Shown here: piece after piece, positions 29,990 through 40,066 of the stretch
How the letters are laid out: every line of letters starts with the position of its first letter
Position numbering within the stretch: position 1 is the stretch's first letter
From: Halictus rubicundus
Taxonomy: Eukaryota > Arthropoda > Insecta > Hymenoptera > Halictidae
DNA: 64,000 bases
Assembly (NCBI RefSeq): GCF_050948215.1
Contig: NC_135161.1
Span: 1,584,830-1,648,829 of the forward strand
Direction of reading: 5' to 3'
Made by a program: the position numbers and the translations under genes
Notes under the pieces: generated by a model
What the model saw: only the letters and a program-made list of their open reading frames with translations
Database searches by the model: none
Told to the model about the DNA's origin: nothing

Positions 29990-30389
29990 TGCGACAGCCA
30001 CATGATTTCATACCATTCTGAATTATTGGGGATTGTTCAGATTTTATTGAAATTTGAATATGTTGTAGTCTCTGGTGACCTGTCGACGAATGTTGAAGGA
30101 TTTTTCAATGTTTTAAACATTGTTGATTTTACAGACGCGTAAAAATGCATGGGGGTTGACACGGTGTTTTGCGAGTCTATGAAATCAACAATTTTTAAGA
30201 TATGGAAAAATCCATTGATTGATAGGTCAATGAGAGTCAGGTTGGTCGGTTGCAGACCCCTCTTTACCCCAATTATAACTTCAAACCTGACCCCCACCCC
30301 AAGGCAAATTACGAGGTTACCTGCGACAAATGATCGTCACAAAAATCACTTGTACTTCTGACTATCGCGAAGTGAGGAAAGAAGAAGAA
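29990..30389. other. Repeat remnant before the Harbinger element
   Basis: The interrupted repeat resumes with TATGCGACAGCC and continues AT-rich. Blocks near 30130-30240 (GACGCGTAAAAATGC, AATCCATTGATTGATAGGTC) match the repeat at 34420-34500 in part. No gene is seen. Confidence 0.5.
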
Positions 30390-30390
30390 A

Positions 30391-32336
30391 ATGCAGGGCG
30401 AGCGGCTCATCGAGTGTGTCAGAAATCGGGAGTTTTTATATAATTTGAAGCATGCGAAATACATGGACGCTAAATATAAAAATGTCGCGTGGAGGGAAAT
30501 AGCAGAAGAATTGAACCAACCAGGTAAGCATTTACAACATTTTATTATAACATTTTCTTAAATGTAACTCTTACAATTCTACACTAACAGCTGCACTCAT
30601 TCATCGCTCGCACACTCACTCGTTCATCGCTCGCACATGCACTCATTTCTACCCTATGTACAATCTATATACAAAACAGTTTCTTAAAACTATCGCGCAA
30701 AAATATAATCCTTAAAACTATCGCGGACCTCGAACGCCTCCCGCGTGGAATTTCCGCCGTGATGGCTCAATTCAGCCCAGGAGGCGTTCGGTGCATCCTC
30801 CTCTACGGATGTTTGGGGGCCATGTGTCCCCTCGTGCGCACGTATGAAATTGTGCAGATGGCACGTGGCCATCACAATAGTATTAATATTGTCCGGCTTG
30901 CCTTGGATTCGCCGGTTGTACAGCCGGAACTTTTGCGAGAGCAAAACGACAAAACTTTTGCGAGAACGAATTCTCAACTACACGCCGAGCAATTCACAGC
31001 CGTGTATTGAAGAACGTCTTATCTTCGGTTCCCTCTGCTTGGCTGCCCGGATACGGGCTTAGCAAGTGCCTCTTGAGGGGGAACGCCTCATCCCCGACAA
31101 TGACACATGGTGCTCGTATTGATGTGCCCGGCAAATTACAGTCGGGCAACATCTCAGAGTCACCGTTAACCCATTCGCGTCCCACTCTCGATTGGGCGAA
31201 AATTCCGCCGTCGCTATTCTTGCCATATGCTCCAACTTCAACGGCGATAAAGTTGGAGTTGGCGTCAGCCAAGGCAAGCAGGACAATAGAGAAGTTTCTC
31301 TTGTAATTAAAGTACAGCGATCCCGAATTCGCTGGGGCCTGGATGGTTATATGTTTTCCGTCGATTGCGCCAACGCAATTGGGGAACTGTCATTTTTCCC
31401 AGAACTGTTGCCTGATTCTTCCCCACATTTCCTGGGTGGGCGTCGGCATGGTCTCCGGCGTCAACCGTGTCGCTATTGCCTTGCACGTTTCTTTGACAAT
31501 CAGTTCCACGGTTGATCGGCCCATCCCGAAGCTGTAGCTCAGTGTCTTAAACGAGTCGCCCGTTGCTAAATACCTGAAATAATAATATAATGTTAATTAT
31601 AAAATATGTCTGTTCACAGCTGCACTTTGCAAAAAAAGGTGGACAAATATTCGCGATCAATTCAGAAAACACCGCGCGAAAACCGGCACGGTGCGGAGCG
31701 GGCAGGCCGCGGATGCTCCGGTCCGCAAATACAAATACGAAGATGTGCTTCAATTTCTGTGCCCGTACTTCCAGGAGCGGAATATGCTATCGAGTATCCA
31801 GAGGTGGGAAATATTTGATCAAATAAATATTTGAAATACTATTTGATGTATGCTTTGAAATAAATATGATTACTAATTGAAACATTATTTTACGCAGTAC
31901 TTCGGGTCTTTCGTTCGTGGACGTGGAGAACCCGGCAGCCAGCCCACCGGAAAGCAGCCACGAAGGGACTCAATCTCCCACAGAACCGGATGGAGAGGAG
32001 CAGTTGCAGCCGCCCAAAAGGAGAAAGGTAGCTGAGCTGAGAAAGATGCAGGAAGAACTCAGAGAGCAGGTAAAAAAATGCCTAAAAGAGATTAAAGTTA
32101 TGACGGCCTCGAGACCCGCCGCCGCCGCCACCGCTGCCGCCGCCGCCACCGCTGCCGCCGCCGCCACCGCCGGCGCCACCGACACCGCTGCCGACGCCGA
32201 GAAAGCCGAGCACGAACTATTTTTTAAAAGCATCGCCACAACGGTGTACTCGTTCGAAAAGAGGAAACAGTTGGAAGTTAGGGAGAGGTTTTTTAAAATA
32301 GTGTACGACATTCAAATGGGGCGAGAGCATTCCTAA
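30391..32336 (+). CDS. MADF-BESS domain protein (Harbinger accessory gene), three exons
   Basis: Exons 30391-30523, 31620-31803 and 31898-32336 join in phase to 251 residues plus stop. Exon 1 starts the MADF domain (MQGERLIECVRNREFLYN, VAWREIAEELN). Exon 2 completes it (CKKRWTNIRDQFRKH, YEDVLQFLCPYF). Exon 3 has an acidic linker, a basic PPKRRK stretch, a coiled coil, an Ala-rich tract (about 32110-32200) and a C-terminal BESS motif (FFKSIATTVYSFEKRKQLEV). Donors are GTAAGC and a weaker GTGGGA; acceptors are TTCACAG and ACGCAG. In Harbinger elements a MADF/Myb-like partner brings the transposase to DNA. No inactivating change is seen, in contrast to the transposase. Confidence 0.8.
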
Positions 32337-33033
32337 TTTAAGGTATATTAAGGTATATTAAGGTATATTAAGGTATATTAAGGTAGATTAAGGTAGATTA
32401 AGGTAGATTACGATAGATTAAGATAGATTAAGTTGTACAATAAGTTAAGTAAGTTAAGTCAATTGAAATACATTGTTTATTGTTTATTTGAGGTAGTGAC
32501 TGAAATTTCAATTCTTTTACGGCACCCCCCCCCCCCCTCACCCTCCCAAAGATAAACAGAGCGGTATCATTTTACGGTGACATAAGAGCAACCCCATTGT
32601 ACACTCACCGTAAGCAAACTGCCAATCGATGATCCTTTGGTGCAATCGGCGTCTTCCACGGAGTAGCTATTTTCGTTAGATCCTCCTCGATTTTTTCCAG
32701 CAAGGAGGCGAAGCAGGCCCTGGACATGCGGAAGTATCCGTAGAACTTCTCCTCATTGTCCTCCAACATTTGGTGGAATAGAACCAGTTCTCCTTCTGTG
32801 TCTCGCGTTCGCCAGAGTGGGTGGACGCTGTAGCGTCTTATTCGGGGTGTTGCTCGCTGTTGCTCATGCAGTTCCTCTTCTTCGTGAAGGTTGATCAATG
32901 TGTCCACGTCGTCTAACGCCATTGTGATTCCATTCAATTTATTGGCAATAGTTTCCAACTGAATGAGGTCCGCCTCCATCGTGATAATACAGCGCAAGAC
33001 GTAAAGTACGAAATACCAGACTGGTTTGGCCAA
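30690..33033 (-). pseudogene. PIF/Harbinger transposase (DDE_Tnp_4), two exons, broken
   Basis: Exon 1 (33033-32609) encodes the N-terminal helical region (FYGYFRMSRACFASLLEKI, DHRLAVCLR) and ends at a GTGAGT donor. Exon 2 (31573-30690) starts after TATTTCAG, in phase, with YLATGDSFKTLSYSFGMGRS. The catalytic triad is visible as GAIDGKH, VGDEAFPL and RRVVENSFS, and the C-terminus includes MATCHLHNFIR. Lesions are a TGA in place of Trp at 31390-31392, a TGA near 30996, and a frameshift near 30960. Its intron contains exons 2 and 3 of the opposite-strand MADF gene. It cannot make a full transposase. Confidence 0.85.
32341..32430 (+). repeat. 10-bp minisatellite (AGGTATATTA), about 9 copies
   Basis: The unit AGGTATATTA changes to AGGTAGATTA and then AGATAGATTA along the array. 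It starts four bases after the MADF-BESS stop codon and lies in the transposase intron. Confidence 0.9.
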
Positions 33034-33060
33034 AAATGGTGCTAAAATCTCGCTTCGCGG

Positions 33061-33514
33061 CCCTTAAATACACTACCAGCAACCTCCCCTCCACAAGGAC
33101 ATCGATGGGGTGGAATTTCCGCGACTAGACCACTCGCAAGCGAAGGTTTTTTTTAAAGGTTGTACGGAGACCTTTTTATCTGACTGTAGATTGATATTAG
33201 TTTTTCACCATCTCAAGGACAGTTTATTGGTAGGACATATTTCTGCGCGTTCACCATCAACGTTTATATGATTATATTATGGAGGCCAGAAAAAGGCTCG
33301 CATCTGGCCTTGGGTCAGATCCTCTTGGTCGACCCTCATAAAACAATTTCCCGGAAATTGCAGGACGGTCGAAGACCCGTGCGACCGAAAACCCTGAATT
33401 TCTAACATTTGTTTGATGTAATTGCAAAATAAATGGTGAAAACATCATCCTTTCCAACTAACGCCATTTTCATTAGATACTTTTGTGTTACCACTGCATG
33501 CATATGTATTCAAA
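33061..33514. other. No gene recognised
   Basis: This is the flank of the Harbinger element, with short unmatched AT-rich sequence and no recognisable frame. A minus-strand frame at 33457-33272 lacks any motif. Confidence 0.5.
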
Positions 33515-34382
33515 TTTTAACAAAATCCGAAACACTACATTCAAAAGTGTCCCTTATCGCGTGGAATGACTCAATTACATAATAATTTGTGGAATAAGAC
33601 GAATTAATTTGACATAAATTACATCGTTTTGTCTTACGACACGAAAAATGTGTATGGAAAACTCCTAAATTCTTGTCCATGATGGCCTAAACATGGTTAG
33701 GGGGGAAGGTTCCCTGGCATAAAGTATGGCGCAAGCCGCGACGTCGCATCTATATCTTGTCCAATGAGACGAGGCAGTAGACGTAAACATAGCCAGTCGA
33801 GTGGGATAGAGTTGAAGTTATTACCCTTCCAAGATAATTAGCAAAGGACGCACGCTGATACTTCACTGCCTCGTCTCGTTCGACAGAGTAGAGGTACCGC
33901 GCGGCTGATTGGTTCAGACTGGAAGGGGCAGGCCTCGTTTCACACGCATTTTCGGCTGCAGTCCAAATATTGACTACAGCGGTCACACATACTATGTAGG
34001 GAGTGACGTCGAAGCCAAAACAATGGGACGACGGACGCAACTGAGGTGGGGATAGGCATACCCAACGGTGGGCTTCTCAAGAATGGTGACACTTTAAAAA
34101 TGGCGAAATTAAAATTATTTGAAGTGAACGCTGCACCGCGGTACATAGCCTAGCACGGTTGGCGCCCCGGTAGAAGCAGAGCCCGGGAGGCTGTTAGGCC
34201 TATGGCATCCCGGGCACAGGGCCAACCGTGCGAGGCTGTGTATCGCGATGCAGCGGTCGCTTGAAATAACTTCAATTTCGTCAATTTTAAAGTTTTCACT
34301 TATTTAAAAACAGGTCCGTAAAGGAGACACTTGGGGCTATAGCCTCAATTTTTTTCAAATTTTTACCAAGGTACCTGCTAGA
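33515..34382 (+). repeat. Interspersed repeat family R, copy 2, with fold-back
   Basis: It is collinear with 60285-60880 from TCGCGTGGAATGACTCAATT on, and with 27590-28060. At 34086-34320 it carries a fold-back whose arms include CCTAGCACGGTTGGCG and its complement GGCCAACCGTGCGAGG around a CCCGGG core. Confidence 0.75.
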
Positions 34383-34835
34383 TCTTATAATATAATGAAA
34401 AAAGGGTGACACGTATTTTTACGCGTCTGTAAAACCAACAATTTTTAAAACATCGAAAATCCATTGAGATTCGATTGATAGGTCATCATCATCATCGTTG
34501 AAGTAGTTTTTAAAATAATACAACATTTATAATGTCTTTCTCCCTTCGCCACGGCGGCCGGGGTCGAAAATGACAACATTTTCGGTAAACAGTTTTATGT
34601 TTTCGCTATAAGCTTCCAAAAACTCATTTTCATCGGTGTGACAGTTCTGGTCTTATAATATAATGAAAAATGGGTGACACGTATTTTTACGCGTCTGTAA
34701 AACCAACAATTTTTAAAACATCGAAAATCCATTGAGATTCGATTGATAGGTCATCATCATCGGTGAAGTAGTTTTTAAAATAATACAACATTTATAATGT
34801 TTTTCTCCCTTCGCCACGGCGACCGGGATCGCTGA
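34383..34835 (+). repeat. Tandem duplication, 268-bp period
   Basis: The sequence from TCTTATAATATAATGAAAAA at 34383 restarts at 34651 and stays nearly identical for about 180 bases, through TCATCATCATC and TTCTCCCTTCGCCACGGCG. It is a recent local duplication next to the polymerase fragment. Confidence 0.85.
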
Positions 34836-35040
34836 GTATTCTTCGCAAGAATATTTCGTGAAACCCCGGGCCGGGCCCGGTCGGCTCTACCATAGGATCC
34901 TCAGGGGTATGCGGGGAGTAAACGGTGCTGGGGTTCTGATAGCTAACCCCCGTGGTGCGCGGCACTCGGCCTTTGTTGCGAGCATCTTGAGCGCCTCTCA
35001 AGTCTGTATGGCATAGGGAAAACGTGCCCCGTTCCCGGTC
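34836..35040 (+). repeat. Diverged repeat shared with 61520-61640
   Basis: Blocks GGGGAGTAAAC, AGCTAACCCCCG / AGCGAACCCCCG, and TTTGTTGCGAGCATCT occur in the same order here and at about 61538-61625. It ends where the viral frame begins on the minus strand. Confidence 0.55.
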
Positions 35041-36048
35041 CCGGTGAGACCCGTATTGTATGGGTCGACGCTTAATCTCTTTCTGATCCCATTGGATATG
35101 ACTAAAGGGCCATCTCCCATCTGTATTCTCTTTATTGACATCAAGAAGTTTCCTGACACTGCTAACATGGAAAAGAGTGACCCTTCTTCTGTGGGTGGTT
35201 CTATACCCAATTGATTTCTTATTTTGGGATCAAAGAATACTTTATGCATTATGGCAAAGGCTGCTGGGGATAGACATTCGTTCCATTTGGTAGCATCTTC
35301 TGTTCCTTGGGCTTTCACAGTGTCTATCCTTGAATCAATGGTAGCTGTATTCAATGTGCTAGTAATTTTCATCTTCTTTTCCTCTCCTCCAATGGAAATA
35401 GTTGATCCAGGTATCCTCTTTCCAAGTTCCAAGTGAAACTTCTCAATTATGTAGAGAAACATCCTTAAGATCATGTTGGCCGATGCAATTGCCCTTCTGT
35501 TTAGCTTACTCCTTTCCTTATGCTTCAGGTATGACGCAAATGATCTTGCCATATTCATAGTCTCTTTTCTCACATCTTTCCCTGAATATTTTTTCTTCAC
35601 TGCGGTTCTTTTGGTCTCGTTATATCTTATGTGTTGTTTTGTTAACGTATTGTATTTGGTCTTACTTACAGAAGTGGATTTTATCGTTTTCTTCCATATC
35701 TCAGGTTTTTCCAGAATCAACATGAATGATTTTACCCACTCCAAACACGTATGGGTTTTTGTTCCTAAATCAGTGTGAAAGAAATCATGCATTCCTTGGA
35801 AAGCAACACTAGCTGTCACGCTTTGGTAAGTGAAAGCGCATAAGGTTTGCCTCCCCTTTGTGAGTATGTCTGCATTATTATGGAGAGAGTGCGGGATTAC
35901 CTCTTTTGCACATGAGTCAATAATCAGGTGCTTTCCTTGCGAAATTCTTTGGCCATCAAGATTAGTGAATCAGTATGATAATTTCCATGCACACTATCAT
36001 AAGGGAATTCCCCATCCTCATTCTCCCATTGCATTCTTTTATTATCGT
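35005..36048 (-). pseudogene. Endogenous viral element: orthomyxo-like polymerase PB1, central part
   Basis: On the minus strand a frame from about 35960 to 35040 carries hallmarks of the polymerase subunit of segmented negative-strand RNA viruses: TKGRQTL near its start, a GGEEKKMK stretch, and motif A as DATKWNE followed by CLSPAAFAIM. Homology fades downstream of RKRLSV at about 35080. Motifs past A, including the SDD catalytic motif, are absent. Upstream (about 35935-36048) the frame shifts but stays viral-like (GEFPYDSVHGNYH). The fragment is therefore truncated and frameshifted and cannot act as a polymerase. A quaranja-like relative is likely, since those infect arthropods. Confidence 0.75.
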
Positions 36049-36747
36049 TCTCCCCACTCCTCGTGACCCGCTCCCGAATCCAGCTGATCCTATCTTCCGA
36101 TCCGCGAACGTGCTTCGTGCCTCGTGCGCTTAGTCGTCGACCGGCCGCAAGCAGCGTGCGGAGCTCAACCTGCGGTTTACTACCGAGGACGAGTAACCAT
36201 GCGGCATCGAGCCGTACGTATTGGGTTTACGTCCGTACGTACGAACTCGTGCCGCGGTTGATCGGGGACGGCAAGCGCGGCGTCCCGCCGATCCGGAGAC
36301 GAAACCATCCGCGCCCCGCGAGCTCAGCTGAGGCCAGGACACGTCACCAATTCACTAACACCTCGCTAAGCCGCGGAGGTTCCCGAACACCGTCACCGAG
36401 AATCCAGAGGAGGGAGGACCACCCCTCGTCGGGACCGAGACCGCGAGAACCAACCGTCGCGCCGCGCTCTCTCTCACCGCTACGAGACGAGCCCCGCTCG
36501 CCCAGCGGGCCGTAGCCGCGAGGCATTTCGGAGCACCGTCGCTCCCGACCGAACCGCGCACCGTTTTACGCCGTTGTCCACCGATGGACGACGCTCCGCC
36601 GGGGTTTTTCCAGTTACCGTCGCGAGGACCTGTCTCGCCCGCCGATTCGGAGCTCCGTTGCTCCGCGCGTTTATGTTAAATTTCTCATTAGTTATTTAGG
36701 TTAAGCTTCTCATTAATCGCGTAGGTTAATTTTCGTTCACTGTACAT

Positions 36748-38501
36748 TAGGGTGGACCTTATTTTTCGACCATCTGATTTTTTTTATGCGACCCCCTAGA
36801 TCTGTTCCAGATCCAAAAAAAATAAGTTCTGCAGAAGAAGAACTCAATTGGACAACAGGAAAGGGTGTCGCAATCGGTTTGAAGTTTGAAAATTTCAGTA
36901 ATTTCCCTTTAATTTTACATGCAACTCAAATTTTGTTTTAATGATAAGAGTTACTGTTATAACATAAAAATATCATCTTTTGGTTGTATAATAAGAAATT
37001 TTACTTGAAAGTTTCAACAATATTGTCAATATTTTGGTTTATTACATTACGGAGTAGAGCTATGAGCGCGCCAAACGGTCGCCAGCAGGCCCGAATATTC
37101 AACTTTTTAAAAAATTTCAAAATAGTTGGCCTGAAATTAATAAAAATAATTACATCCCGGGAACGCACGACGATTACGTTCTGAAACATATTAATGATAT
37201 ACAAAAAAAAATCGAAATTTTTAAAAATTACACAAAAATGAGTCACCCAAGAGATGACTACAAAGAACTTTTAGAATTAGCAATCATTTTTCTTGGGGGG
37301 ATTCCTTTGTGTGGCATTTCATTCAAAATGCCTGGCGTATTTCACCATGCGAGGTGGATGGCTAAAATAATATACACTTTAAAAATATTTATTTTTCGAA
37401 ACGAATTTCCTCTCAACCAGGAAGAGTATAGTAGCATTAGAGATACATGTGTATTTCTAATTAACATTTATATTGAGCCGTCGATTTTGACCCCAATAGC
37501 TGCTATGGCGCCACGTGTAGATCTAGAATTCATCAATAATATAATTCATTACAAAAATGTTAACGAAGAAATAAGCGATGTGGCATTAAAAAAAATTGTG
37601 AACCATTTATGGTACTTGTCACCGGAGAATGCGGCGCTATCGTTTTTTGATAAAAAAGTTTCAGTAGAAACAAAAAGATCGATGGTGCAAGCACTACAAA
37701 ATGTAAACAATAATAATAATTATAAGAGATACATGACAACGACTATAGAAATTAAAAATCTTGCGAATTTGGAAATACTACATTTCGTATCATCTGAATC
37801 AAATAATTTTTTCAAACGGTTCAATATAAATTCAGATTTTCTTTTAATTGATCCAGCACTATGGGAAACTAATAATAATTATATCGAAGCGATAGGTATT
37901 ATAACAAAATTAGAAGTTGTGAATGACGTTGCAGAAAGAGCAGTAAAATTAATGAAAGATTATAATTTAACGTTATGCAAAAACGAAGAAGAAAAACAAT
38001 TCATATTACAAATTGTAACCGATTATAGGGAAAAATACCCAAAAATTGATAAAACAACATTACGTACAGATTTTTAAAAATTATTTATACTCTTATTATA
38101 ATTAGGCCTATAAACAAAATATTCAATTATAAGTATTTAACTGTCTTTTTCCACTTTTCCTTATATTAATGTGAGATCAAATTTTATATTTAAAAAATAA
38201 ATATTAAAAATTTTGCTTAAACAAATTCATTAAACAATTTAATTTTTGCTTTGATATAATAAGAATATTACATTAAAATAGTGTTTAATGACCAGTGGGA
38301 TTGAAAAAATGTGTACTTTTTCATTTTTCGCAAAATTAAAATTTTTTGCATAAACAAACTCGTTGCGACACGTCTTCCCTTTGCCCGATCGACTTGATAT
38401 TTGGAGGGAATTAGTTTTTTACCGAGTAGAACAGATTGCAAGGGTCGCATCAAATGAATTAAAAAAAAAATTTTGCACAAGAGCAACTAAGGTCCACCCT
38501 A
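36748..38501 (+). mobile_element. hAT-like DNA transposon, 1754 bp
   Basis: The inverted ends are TAGGGTGGACCTTA and TAAGGTCCACCCTA. The 8-bp duplication CTGTACAT is perfect (36740-36747 and 38502-38509). Eight-base duplications with TAGGG ends point to hAT. It holds one long frame. Confidence 0.85.
37056..38077 (+). CDS. ORF of the hAT-like element, family not certain
   Basis: The frame is open from the stop at about 37053 to the TAA at 38077 (about 340 residues); the first Met is at 37238. Features include PGVFHHARWMAKIIYTLK, VNHLWYLSPENAALSFFD and VVNDVAERAVKLMKDYN. Similar proteins recur in arthropod genomes as transposon-derived sequences. It looks like the C-terminal half of a transposase and lacks an evident zinc finger. 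With no catalytic triad identified, it may be a truncated hAT transposase or an unrelated passenger. Confidence 0.6.
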
Positions 38502-38807
38502 CTGTACATATCATTGTTTACTACCAATCAAACGCCGATATTCACCGGGTATCCACGCTCATTTATGTTACAATAGGTCAGCCGAGAGGCGGACCGCCGC
38601 AGCGGGCCGACCACTACCGGACCCACGGGGAATCCGGAGCTCTCATGATGGAATAAATTCGTTTCTGTTGTTCCACTCAATCACGCGTGTTTCATTAACC
38701 ACCTTATCCCCTCCCCAAAGAACCCTGGCTGCTGAGCCAATCCATGGAGGGCTCGCATGCCTCGCCGCGCATCACGCGACGAGACGTGAACCGTTACATA
38801 GTTTCAC

Positions 38808-39032
38808 TTACTTTTGGTCCTTGAGCACCATAACCATGAGGGAGGGTGTTTGTGTACAAATATAATCCCTCACTAATCCCCAATTGTTTGTGAGTTCATC
38901 CCTGGGATATGCTGCATCTCCAATCCCTATTTTGGACCTCACTTCTTTTGTAGTCAGGGCAGCATATGATAAAGAATTGTTAAGAACATCAAAGGGTGTT
39001 TCTTCAATTTCAAACATTTTAAAGTAGTCTGT
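38808..39032 (-). pseudogene. Endogenous viral element: probable N-terminal part of the same polymerase
   Basis: The minus-strand frame reads FDVLNNSLSYAALTTKEVRS, then DELTNNWGLVRDYICTQ, ending at a stop at 38808. It lies just outside LTR B and upstream (in minus orientation) of the polymerase core, so it is probably the other side of the same viral insertion. A BEL-type LTR at 39093 limits it. Assignment rests on position, orientation and composition more than on a motif. Confidence 0.5.
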
Positions 39033-39092
39033 TTTTACTTACTATTTTCCTTCTATTCCTTGTTGAGGCGATCTAATCTTAATAATTCCATT

Positions 39093-39528
39093 TGTTCGGG
39101 AACGGCATAAAATCGACACCCGACAATTCAAGAATTGTATTTTATTGTTCAACTGACCGCATGTACATATGATTGTAATAAACGCACGACAACGGCTGAG
39201 CGACAACGCGTGCGCGCGGCTCGCCCCGTCGCACCTCTTCTCAACCCCCGCGTGCGCCACGGGTGGGTCAAGCAGCTCGCGGCGCGCGAGGGGAGCGGGC
39301 AGGTGTGGCGCGTGCGCCGCGCGAGGGGAGCGGGCAGGTGTGGCGCGTGCGCCGCGCGACGGTTGATCGAACACAGTTCGATCACGACCACACACGTAGA
39401 GCATCGAGTTTTTTTTCCGATCCATCGTTAGTCCGTCGTTTCCGTCACACTCGTTTTCCCAGTTCTTTCGATTACGACTGAGACAGTATTTGCCTCAGCT
39501 ACGAGGCAAGCTCGATTTGTCGAAAACA
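39093..39528 (+). repeat. BEL/Pao-type LTR, 436 bp
   Basis: It starts TGTTCGGGAACGG and ends GTCGAAAACA. After one spacer base comes the same tRNA-Tyr primer site (39530 on) as in the intact BEL/Pao element. It contains 2.4 copies of a unit including GGGGAGCGGGCAGGTGTGGC (39290-39362). Confidence 0.75.
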
Positions 39529-40066
39529 TTGGTCCTTCGAGCCGGATTCTTAGTTCTGCGGGAGTTTCCTGTGCATCGATCGCGATCCAGTCCTGCACGC
39601 AGCACGCGACTCCGTCTTTCGCGTTTCTCTGACTCGCGACTCCGATTTCGGATCTCAGTGATGTTTCTCCCCATCTGAAACATTCACATCATTATAGTGC
39701 GTGCACAAACACAGTGTTTTTTAGTTTAATAACTCGTTCTTTACGGGGCGATCGAGGCGTTGAACCAGTTCGATTTTTGAGCGTGGTAACGGCCGTCTTT
39801 TCTGCGACCTGTTCACCGCTGCGGTCGTCCGCTCGACAAACAAACATTCCGCGCTTCGCTTGTTGTTTGCGCGCTTGAACTTGAGAGTGTCTACCTACCG
39901 CAACGGTCGTCGTGCTCATCGCGGGTTGCTGACCTCTGATCAAGATGACCTCTGGTCATTCCTTTAACGAAACATAATAAATATCAAAATATTTACTAAA
40001 CCGAAATTTTTATATAATTTGATCCCCTACGGTGCCACATAATTTTGAAGTAACATATTTGTATTA
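39529..40066 (+). mobile_element. Leader remnant of a BEL/Pao element
   Basis: It begins with TGGTCCTTCGAGCCGGAT, the tRNA-Tyr primer site, and continues as an untranslated leader to an ATG at 39944 whose frame stops after ten codons. The rest of the element and its second LTR are missing. LTR C begins at 40067. Confidence 0.6.

Larger units (their letters stand above)
30360..33060. mobile_element. PIF/Harbinger element with two interleaved genes
   Basis: The element carries the two proteins PIF/Harbinger elements use: a DDE transposase (minus strand) and an accessory DNA-binding protein, here MADF-BESS (plus strand). Inverted ends and the 3-bp duplication were not located, so the limits are the outer coding edges. 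The transposase is broken, while the accessory gene still has a complete frame. Confidence 0.75.
36049..38798 (+). mobile_element. LTR copy B (family of LTR A), 5' truncated, carrying a hAT-like element
   Basis: It matches LTR A from CGTTCTCCCCACTCC onward and ends ACGTGAACCGTTACA, but lacks the first 440 bases, including the promoter boxes. AATAAA lies at about 38653. It contains the segment deleted from A and the hAT-like insertion at 36748-38501. It splits the viral polymerase fragment, with viral sequence resuming at 38799. No duplication could be read because the left edge is truncated. Confidence 0.75.
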
